6,929 nt of DNA from Erysipelotrichaceae bacterium UBA1783 (GTDB lineage: Bacteria > Bacillota_I > Bacilli_A > Erysipelotrichales > Erysipelotrichaceae). The stretch covers positions 12,308-19,236 of the forward strand of contig DCGH01000028.1 in the NCBI GenBank assembly GCA_002315205.1. The letters run 5' to 3'. The translations under genes and the position numbers were made by a program. This document shows, one piece after another, positions 1 to 5,403 of this stretch (position 1 is the stretch's first letter; each line of letters starts with the position of its first letter). The notes under the pieces were generated by a model, which made no database searches, was not told the origin of the DNA, and was given only the letters and a program-made list of their open reading frames with translations.

Positions 1-22
1 AGCTATATTGAATATAGCTTTT
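1..22 (-). terminator. Probable bidirectional terminator at left edge
   Basis: A near-perfect palindrome has arms 1-7 (agctata) and 13-19 (tatagct) around a 5-base loop, extendable to 9-base arms with a single central base. It begins 9 bases past the stop codon of the metalloprotease gene, where a minus-strand terminator is expected. On the plus strand the hairpin is followed by tttt and then an A/T-rich run, so it could also stop a convergent gene to the left. The minus-strand U-tract would lie outside the window, so this half cannot be confirmed. Confidence 0.6.
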
Positions 23-28
23 AAAGTT

Positions 29-1147
29 TTAATTCGCTTTTCTTTGAATAATATCAATAATCTCAGCATCGCTTTCCCATTCAGCAGCAACCAGGTAATT
101 CTTTTTTAGCTTATTAAAGCTTTTCAATGTCTTTTCAGACATTTCATCATTATTATTTACCAATCGATTAATCGCATATTCTGTCCTTAAAATAGATGAA
201 TTCTTTATCATTTTTCGATAGAACGCAACAAATTTTTTGTCCTGGAAATAGCTTAAATCTGCATTTTTTCCTTTTTCAAGCGCATCTAAGGTGATAAAAT
301 CAGCAATGACCATATAGCGATAAATACCAACAAGCTCTTCCTTTTTCTCCAAAAGCTTTTTTAATAGCTTTTTTGCTTCTGAAAAATCTTTCTGGTCAAT
401 TAAACGAGAACTATAGCTGACAGCACCAGAGAATAATAACGGATTGCTCCAATCCTTTTGATCAGGCAGTTCAAATAAGCTATCATCCATATCCTTCAAA
501 TGAATTCCCTTATTTAATAATTCATTGATTTTTAACGAATTATAGAAGGCTTTCATTGCCTTTGGATCATCCTTTAAATGTTCAGCATTATATCCATCAT
601 TTGGAACATTACCAACAATATGCGGTATACCATTTTGAAAAGCAACATAGATACCAATTAATGAAAACACACCAAATGCTGCTCTTAACAAAGACTTTTC
701 AGGAAGTACAAAGGCCATCATAATACCAATAGCGCTAACAATGCTATTGATTAGTACACCACCCCAATTATATAGAGAAACTGGAATTTCTCCATTAACC
801 ATTTCAGGTGGTGACATTAAGCATTGCCCAGCAGTACCTGCCAAGGTATAGGTCTTCATTTCGATTTTTCCATCGTTCTGAACAAAAGCAAATGGTCCTA
901 TACGATAAGAAACAAAACCATAGCCTTCTTTTAAACCAAAGATAAGATGCCCTGCCTCATGAATGATAATATGGATTGTGATGCATAAATAGCATAGCAG
1001 AATTCCAATGGCATAAAACATCATAAAATCCAAAAAGTCTAAATCAAAGATACCCGCATCATAAAGGTACTTAATGATCACAGCGAATGCTCCGAGCATT
1101 GGTGTAAAAACAACGATATTGTAAAGAATATTATTTTGCTTTTTCAT
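29..1147 (-). CDS. Membrane M50-type (site-2-protease-like) zinc metallopeptidase with C-terminal helical domain
   Basis: The protein is 372 aa from the chosen ATG. A hydrophobic segment lies near residues 8-29. A second, about 42-62, runs into HEAGH (63-67), the HExxH zinc motif of membrane metalloproteases. Further hydrophobic stretches cover about 128-172, followed by GNVPNDGYN, whose NDG (183-185) resembles the second M50 motif (NxxPxxxLDG) that supplies the third zinc ligand. After about residue 195 the chain is charged and helical, possibly a TPR-like cytosolic domain. It would therefore cut a membrane or membrane-proximal substrate; none is identifiable. The start is the ATG at 1147, because GAGGAG sits 7 bases upstream. 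An in-frame ATG at 1162, inside the ligase gene, lacks such a site. The gene begins 4 bases after the ligase stop, so the two are almost certainly cotranscribed and translationally coupled. Family-level call good; role unknown. Confidence 0.82.
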   Translation of the reverse strand: MKKQNNILYNIVVFTPMLGAFAVIIKYLYDAGIFDLDFLDFMMFYAIGILLCYLCITIHIIIHEAGHLIFGLKEGYGFVSYRIGPFAFVQNDGKIEMKTYTLAGTAGQCLMSPPEMVNGEIPVSLYNWGGVLINSIVSAIGIMMAFVLPEKSLLRAAFGVFSLIGIYVAFQNGIPHIVGNVPNDGYNAEHLKDDPKAMKAFYNSLKINELLNKGIHLKDMDDSLFELPDQKDWSNPLLFSGAVSYSSRLIDQKDFSEAKKLLKKLLEKKEELVGIYRYMVIADFITLDALEKGKNADLSYFQDKKFVAFYRKMIKNSSILRTEYAINRLVNNNDEMSEKTLKSFNKLKKNYLVAAEWESDAEIIDIIQRKAN

Positions 1148-1151
1148 ACAA

Positions 1152-3131
1152 TTACTCCTCATTTACAAACTGTTCAATAAATTGCTGTTCTGAAATAATT
1201 GGAATATTCAGCTCCATTGCCTTCTTATTTTTTCCAGAGGTTGAGGTGATATCATTATTAATCAGGAAGCTTGTCTTACCTGATACACTTCCGGCAACCC
1301 TACCACCTTGAAAAGCAATGTATTCCTTTAGCTCATCTCTGTTTTTAAATGTATAAACATCACCTGTCACAACAAAGGTCAATCCATCACACTTTTTACC
1401 TGTGCTTTCCTTACTAGGCTCATCCACTGTAATAATAGATAATAAATCCTCTAGCATTGCCATATTCTTTTCATCCTTACACCATTGAATAAATGATGAA
1501 GATTTTTCTGGGCCAATACCATCGATATGAGAGAAATAATCATCTTCCTGAACATTTCTTGCTGTCGCAAATAAATCATTGAAACGATAAGCACCTAACA
1601 GCTTTTTCGCTACATCCTGGGCAACTAATGGAATATTTAAAGCATATACCAGCTTGGTATCTTCAACAGTCTTTGCCTTTTCAATTGCCTTTACAATATT
1701 ATCTGCGCTCTTTTCACCAAATCCCTCGAGTTTGGCAATTTCATCACGATGATTTACTAATCTATAAATGTCTGGGTTATTTTTTATCCATCCTAAATCA
1801 ACAAATCTGGCAATGGTCATTGTTGATAAGCCATCAATATTACATCCTGCCTTAGAAACAAAGCGTGAGAATTTATTTAATTGCTTTGCTGGGCAATCTG
1901 GATTAGTACACTTTAATGTTTTGGTTGCACTGACCTCACTAATCGCAATCCTTGTAGGAAAGCTACATACTGGACAATGAGCTGGAATTTCTAACTCTCC
2001 AACCTTCTTTGTAACCTTAATCACCTTCGGAATGATTTTGTTCGCTTTGATTACAGATATTTCAGTACCTGTAGCACCTAAATTTAATCGTTCACATTCT
2101 GATATATTACATAAGCTTGCTCTTTTAACTGTTGTACCCTCTAGCTCCACTGGTTCAAATACTGCCACTGGTGTAATCGTTGAAGCAGCACAGCTCCATT
2201 CAATATAGCTTAGCTTACTGTCAGCAGATTCATCTGCCCACTTAAAGGCATAGCCAGCTCTAGTAGCATGATGTCCTGTGACTGATCCTGTAGAAGCATA
2301 CACACAATCATCATAGCAGATAACTAAACCATCCACTGGATATGGATTTTCTCCATCAGTCACCTTAACTGTAAAATGGTCAATCACCCTTTGAATTGAA
2401 GACTGATCAGGCTTTTCAATCATTTCTCTTTCAACAACCTCAAAACCATTTTCTTCTAAAAACTCCATTCTTTCCTTCCAGCTATTGATTTCACTATCGG
2501 TATGAACCAATGTGAAAGGAATCCAATGGATTTTTCTTTTCTTTAGCTCATCTATATCCTTTAATGTTAAAGAACCCGCTGCTAAATTTCTTGGATTTGC
2601 GTAATCCTCTTCACTGGATGCACAGAACTCTTCAAAATCCTTATAGGAAATGACCGCTTCACCACGGATTACTACCTTTTCCTTAGACTTAATGGTTTTA
2701 CTGATACCCTCAATAGCACTAGCAAGATGAGTAATATTAGTACCAACATGACCATCACCTCTGGTGACAACCTTTATCAGCTTTCCTTTGTTGTAGGTAA
2801 CAACTAGTGTTAAGCCATCTAGCTTCCAGCTTAGCCAGATTGGTTTTCCTTCAGACCACTTAACTAAATCCTCTACCTTTTTTGTTTTCGCTAAGGAAAG
2901 CGCTAAATACTCATGGGCTTCTTTCGTGCCAGCAATAGCATCAGAGGAAACATTGTTGGTTGGAGAATCCTCTAAAATAAGGTTTGTTTCGTTTTCCAGT
3001 TGCTTTAACTGATCAAATAACTTATCCCATTCGTAGTCTGTCATTAGCTCCCCAGCGCCATTATAATAAGCGTCAGAAGCTTCATTTAGCTGCTGAACGA
3101 TTTGTCTCATTAACTCAATTTTTTCATCCAT
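1152..3131 (-). CDS. ligA: NAD-dependent DNA ligase, divergent LigA-type
   Basis: The protein is 659 aa, near the usual LigA length, with all LigA domains in order. An Ia-like NMN-binding segment (about 1-60) keeps the Tyr and the two Asp of the family motif (Y22, D32, D36) but has Trp at the second Tyr position (W35). The nucleotidyltransferase core has the nucleophile in KLDG (K103), TRGDG (R124), RGE (E158), NPRN (R181), VDG (266-268) and FKW (K297). Then come an OB fold with LEGTTVKRASL, a four-Cys zinc finger (C386, C389, C408, C413), helix-hairpin-helix repeats (about 430-560) and a C-terminal BRCT domain (about 580-655). It seals nicks using NAD+. Relative to E. coli LigA, Glu113, Arg208 and Lys290 appear replaced by S101, T189 and C272. 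It may be the main ligase or a second copy; the window cannot tell. GAGGT lies 7 bases before the ATG. Confidence 0.93.
   Translation of the reverse strand: MDEKIELMRQIVQQLNEASDAYYNGAGELMTDYEWDKLFDQLKQLENETNLILEDSPTNNVSSDAIAGTKEAHEYLALSLAKTKKVEDLVKWSEGKPIWLSWKLDGLTLVVTYNKGKLIKVVTRGDGHVGTNITHLASAIEGISKTIKSKEKVVIRGEAVISYKDFEEFCASSEEDYANPRNLAAGSLTLKDIDELKKRKIHWIPFTLVHTDSEINSWKERMEFLEENGFEVVEREMIEKPDQSSIQRVIDHFTVKVTDGENPYPVDGLVICYDDCVYASTGSVTGHHATRAGYAFKWADESADSKLSYIEWSCAASTITPVAVFEPVELEGTTVKRASLCNISECERLNLGATGTEISVIKANKIIPKVIKVTKKVGELEIPAHCPVCSFPTRIAISEVSATKTLKCTNPDCPAKQLNKFSRFVSKAGCNIDGLSTMTIARFVDLGWIKNNPDIYRLVNHRDEIAKLEGFGEKSADNIVKAIEKAKTVEDTKLVYALNIPLVAQDVAKKLLGAYRFNDLFATARNVQEDDYFSHIDGIGPEKSSSFIQWCKDEKNMAMLEDLLSIITVDEPSKESTGKKCDGLTFVVTGDVYTFKNRDELKEYIAFQGGRVAGSVSGKTSFLINNDITSTSGKNKKAMELNIPIISEQQFIEQFVNEE
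1155..1160 (-). promoter_or_regulatory. Ribosome binding site of the metalloprotease gene, inside the ligase gene
   Basis: The minus strand reads GAGGAG, then TAATTGT (7 bases), then ATG. The GAG GAG bases are also the last two codons (Glu-Glu) of the ligase, and its TAA stop follows directly. Ribosomes ending on the ligase would uncover or reinitiate at this site, a classical coupling layout. It decides the start at 1147 over the upstream ATG at 1162. Confidence 0.85.
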
Positions 3132-3138
3132 ATTGCTT

Positions 3139-3144
3139 ACCTCA
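3139..3144 (-). promoter_or_regulatory. Ribosome binding site of ligA
   Basis: The minus strand reads TGAGGT followed by AAGCAAT and the ATG at 3131, a normal 7-base spacing. No alternative upstream start in frame is better placed, so it supports the 659-residue ligase. Confidence 0.8.
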
Positions 3145-3152
3145 CAACATAA

Positions 3153-3191
3153 AAAAAGGTACTTGTATTATACCATATTTTGTACCTTTTT
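3153..3191 (-). terminator. Intrinsic terminator after the PLP-enzyme gene
   Basis: Arms 3153-3162 (aaaaaggtac) and 3182-3191 (gtaccttttt) pair perfectly over 10 bases around a 19-base loop. On the minus strand the stem is followed by a run of T (seven T in all, partly in the arm), matching a Rho-independent terminator 10 bases past the stop at 3202. The outer A/T pairs make it nearly symmetric, so it could also work on the plus strand. The GC core is only GGTAC/GTACC and the loop is large, so efficiency may be moderate. Confidence 0.72.
3167..3175 (-). promoter_or_regulatory. Extended -10 promoter for the ligA-metalloprotease operon
   Basis: The minus strand reads TGGTATAAT, a perfect extended -10 (TGnTATAAT), ending 35 bases upstream of the ligase ATG. 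No convincing -35 hexamer lies 16-18 bases further upstream, as is common for extended -10 promoters. The expected transcript start falls about 7 bases downstream, near the descending arm of the terminator hairpin, giving a leader of roughly 25-30 bases with the GAGGT site. The element lies wholly inside the loop of that terminator. Confidence 0.65.
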
Positions 3192-3201
3192 CCTATTTAT
3201 A

Positions 3202-4365
3202 CTATTTTGTAAATGCATCCAATAAACGCTGCATTGCTGCAGTGGTCTGCTCAATTGTAGAGCCTAAATTTACCCTTGCATACATTGGATGAAGACAACC
3301 ATAATCCGAACCATTATCAATATGGAACAGTGCCTTTTCTACTAAAAACTCTTCCAGCTTTTCATTTTCCAAACCAAAGCGAGAAAAATCCACCCAGCAG
3401 ACAAAGGAACCCTTATTCTCTAATATAGGACAGCCTAGCTTATCCATTGTTTCATGAACAATCCTAGAGTTTTCCTTAATGATTTTATTTGCCTCCAATA
3501 ACCATTGATATCCTTGCTCACTATAGGCACCAATGGTTGCAGCATAAGCTAGTGGGTCAATGCTGCCATAATGATCATTGGTTCTTCTTGTTGCAAATCT
3601 TTCCCTCAATTGTGAATCCGCAATCAGAATGTTAGCATGATTCATACCAGTACAGTTAAAGGCCTTTCCCAAAGAGGTCGTTGAAATACCATATCTTTGT
3701 GCTTCTTTGATTGTGATATAGCAGGTAACCTTTTCTTCGGTTAATAAATTCTCTGCAAAGATTTCGTCAGAAACCACAATCGTTCCATACTTTTCTGATA
3801 GCTTGGCAAGACCGGTAAGCTCTTGCTTTGTAAAGATCGTACCAGAAGGATTATGTGGATTAGAGAATACTAATAAACGATTCTTTGGGTTACTCATTAA
3901 AGCTTCTAAGTTTTCAAAATCAATTGTATAGCGATTATTCTTTAAAACTAATGGACTATAGACAGTTCCTCTTTTTAAGCGATCTGCTGCCTGCTTATAT
4001 CTGGAATAATATGGTGGCATTACAATGATACTTTCATCCTCTGCCACGAACTCCTTAATCGCTGTTGCCAAAGAATATATAGTACCTAATGTTGTCACAA
4101 TCCAATCTTTTTCTATCTTTGCTTCTCTCACATTATCAAGCCAGTTTTGAACAGTAGAAAGATAGTGGTCATCTGGTAAAGTAAAACCATATAAGCCATT
4201 CTCTGCTGCCTTTTTAATTGCTTCATTGATTGCTGGAGCAGTTGGAAAATCCATTTCACCCGCAGCAAAAGTAACGATGCCCTTTTCTCTTAATTTTTCA
4301 GGCGTAAACATCGTCTTTAATGAACCACAATTTTTTCTATCAACAATCGTTTTAAAATCAAACAT
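3202..4365 (-). CDS. PLP-dependent aminotransferase/C-S lyase, MalY/PatB family (fold type I)
   Basis: The protein is 387 aa from the chosen ATG, typical of MalY/PatB. Family hallmarks in order are FAAGEMDFPTAP (about 33-44), LYGFT (58-62), SNPHNPSGT (168-176, with PLP-contacting Asn), VVSDEIFAE (197-205, Asp for the pyridine nitrogen), SLGKAFNCTG (231-240, Schiff-base Lys234) and ARVNLGS (363-369, Arg364 for the substrate carboxylate). Members are cystathionine beta-lyases or aminotransferases; sequence alone does not separate these. The ATG at 4365 is preferred, with AGGA 9 bases upstream overlapping the previous gene's TAG stop. A TTG at 4386 would add seven residues and overlap the neighbour. 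It lies 11 bases after the ornithine-cyclodeaminase-family gene, so the two form one operon and probably act on related amino or imino acids. Cytosolic: no signal peptide or membrane segment. Confidence 0.87.
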   Translation of the reverse strand: MFDFKTIVDRKNCGSLKTMFTPEKLREKGIVTFAAGEMDFPTAPAINEAIKKAAENGLYGFTLPDDHYLSTVQNWLDNVREAKIEKDWIVTTLGTIYSLATAIKEFVAEDESIIVMPPYYSRYKQAADRLKRGTVYSPLVLKNNRYTIDFENLEALMSNPKNRLLVFSNPHNPSGTIFTKQELTGLAKLSEKYGTIVVSDEIFAENLLTEEKVTCYITIKEAQRYGISTTSLGKAFNCTGMNHANILIADSQLRERFATRRTNDHYGSIDPLAYAATIGAYSEQGYQWLLEANKIIKENSRIVHETMDKLGCPILENKGSFVCWVDFSRFGLENEKLEEFLVEKALFHIDNGSDYGCLHPMYARVNLGSTIEQTTAAMQRLLDAFTK

Positions 4366-4376
4366 TTTCTCTATTC

Positions 4377-5312
4377 CTATAAACAAACATACATTGCACT
4401 GGCAATATCCTCAATGGCCATTCCTAATGCATCAAACATTGTAATTTCTTCGTCGTTTTCTCTACCCTTACAATTACCTAAGATAATATCTCCAATCGCA
4501 CCAACAATATGATTCTCTGTAATTAAGCCTTCCTTTAAGGCATTTAAATATTCACCAGATTCCTTCTTGCAGGCTTCAATATTATCAGCATATAGCTTGC
4601 TAGCTGCAACTAATTCACTAGTAACCTCAGCGGTTGCTGGAGTGAATGTACCAACAGCATTAATATGTGCACCCTTTTTAATCCAATCCTTTTGTAAATA
4701 AGCAGATTTGCTAGGGGTAACAGTACAGATAATATCAGCATCTTTAACACAGCTTTCTGCACTATCACAAATAGTCACCTCAACGCCAAACTTTTCATTC
4801 ATTTCTTTTGCAAACTTTTCTGCTGAAGCAGGATTTAAATCAAAGCAGGTTACCTTTTTAATATCTCTCACTAAGCGAATAGCTTCTAAATGGCTTCTTC
4901 CTTGCGCACCAGTTCCAATGATTGCTAAATGGCTAGCATCCTTACGAGCTAATAAATCTGTAGCAACACCACTGACTGCCCCTGTTCTAATCTGAGTAAC
5001 ACTGGTTGCATCCACTAAACCAACAACAGTTCCATGAGCAGCTTCAAATACTAGCACATAGCCTGAATGACTTGGATAGGAAGTTCCTGCATTTTGTGGG
5101 CAGGCAACAACGACCTTAGCACCATAATAGCTATCAGCACCTAAATAAGCAGGCATAAAGCCAAAGGTTTCATTACCTGGAAGCTTATACATTGCACGTA
5201 ATGGCTGGGCAGCCTTACCTGCAGATAAATCCTTTAAAGCATCAGCCATTAGTCTGATGCAGCTTTGCATATCTAATTTTTCAAATACTTCTGCTCTTTC
5301 AACAATTTTCAT
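4377..5312 (-). CDS. Ornithine cyclodeaminase/mu-crystallin family NAD(P)-dependent enzyme, probably an imine reductase or dehydrogenase
   Basis: The protein is 311 aa from the chosen ATG. Seen in order are the substrate-domain PLRAMYKLPG (about 37-46), YGAKVV with a Lys (K66), QIRTGAVSG (107-115, with Arg), the Rossmann motif IGTGAQGRSH (132-141) and an Asp after the second strand (CFDLNP, D158), which favours NAD over NADP. INAVGTFTP (217-225) follows. In Pseudomonas ornithine cyclodeaminase the last region carries a catalytic Asp (GGDCP); here the aligned residue is Phe. True cyclodeaminase activity is therefore doubtful. The family also includes alanine dehydrogenases, ketimine reductases (mu-crystallin) and SbnB-like enzymes. 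The ATG at 5321 abuts AGGAG with no spacing and cannot use it; the ATG at 5312 has it 9 bases upstream. It is the first gene of an operon with the PLP enzyme. Substrate unknown. Confidence 0.86.
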   Translation of the reverse strand: MKIVERAEVFEKLDMQSCIRLMADALKDLSAGKAAQPLRAMYKLPGNETFGFMPAYLGADSYYGAKVVVACPQNAGTSYPSHSGYVLVFEAAHGTVVGLVDATSVTQIRTGAVSGVATDLLARKDASHLAIIGTGAQGRSHLEAIRLVRDIKKVTCFDLNPASAEKFAKEMNEKFGVEVTICDSAESCVKDADIICTVTPSKSAYLQKDWIKKGAHINAVGTFTPATAEVTSELVAASKLYADNIEACKKESGEYLNALKEGLITENHIVGAIGDIILGNCKGRENDEEITMFDALGMAIEDIASAMYVCL

Positions 5313-5321
5313 ATAGGTCAT

Positions 5322-5326
5322 CTCCT
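5322..5326 (-). promoter_or_regulatory. Ribosome binding site that selects the start at 5312
   Basis: The minus strand reads AGGAG, immediately followed by an ATG (5321) and then, after 9 bases, a second in-frame ATG (5312). Zero spacing makes the first ATG unusable from this site. The run AGGAGATGA also matches the anti-Shine-Dalgarno region well, so the first ATG is probably part of the ribosome binding site. Confidence 0.78.
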
Positions 5327-5339
5327 AAAAACTATCTCT

Positions 5340-5369
5340 ATTTTACTCCAAAAGAAAACCGTCTCGCAA
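5340..5369 (-). promoter_or_regulatory. Possible promoter of the cyclodeaminase-family/PLP-enzyme operon
   Basis: On the minus strand TTGCGA (5364-5369, 4 of 6 to the -35 consensus) is followed by an 18-base spacer and TAAAAT (5340-5345, 5 of 6 to the -10). A transcript would begin near 5333, a few bases before AGGAG. The -35 overlaps the descending arm of the upstream terminator. The match is moderate. The alternative is that this operon is expressed only by readthrough from the binding-protein gene. Confidence 0.4.
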
Positions 5370-5385
5370 TAGTGCGAAACGGTTT
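5350..5385 (-). terminator. Intrinsic terminator after the substrate-binding-protein gene
   Basis: Arms 5356-5368 and 5373-5385 enclose a 4-base loop. On the minus-strand RNA all 13 positions pair, one as a G-U wobble; on the plus strand that position is a C-A mismatch. The stem contains CCG and CGCA blocks and is followed on the minus strand by TTTTCTTTT. It lies 18 bases past the stop at 5404. A T-run on the plus-strand side may give weak bidirectional function, but the wobble asymmetry shows that the minus strand is the intended direction. Confidence 0.85.
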
Positions 5386-5403
5386 GATTTTTTCAAGATT
5401 GAA

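Noticed and set aside
1148..1162. Metalloprotease start at the ATG at 1162
   Set aside because: It lies inside the ligase 3' end, and the strong GAGGAG is downstream of it, correctly spaced for the ATG at 1147.
1628..1980. Two short plus-strand open frames opposite the ligase gene
   Set aside because: They lie wholly antisense to the zinc-finger and helix-hairpin-helix coding region of the ligase, have no recognisable domain, and lack a convincing ribosome binding site.
2984..3292. Plus-strand open frame crossing the ligase start and the intergenic terminator
   Set aside because: It runs through the terminator/promoter region and the ends of two real genes; the translation is low-complexity and unlike any family I recognise.
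4226..4995. Plus-strand open frames opposite the PLP enzyme and the cyclodeaminase-family gene
   Set aside because: They are complements of well-conserved coding sequence with no domain signal of their own.
5313..5321. Cyclodeaminase-family start at the ATG at 5321
   Set aside because: AGGAG is directly adjacent with zero spacing, which cannot initiate there; the ATG at 5312 has a 9-base spacing.
5322..5403. Riboswitch or attenuator leader between the binding-protein and cyclodeaminase-family genes
   Set aside because: Only one simple hairpin is present, with no alternative pairing or aptamer-like conserved blocks, and it fits a terminator of the upstream gene.
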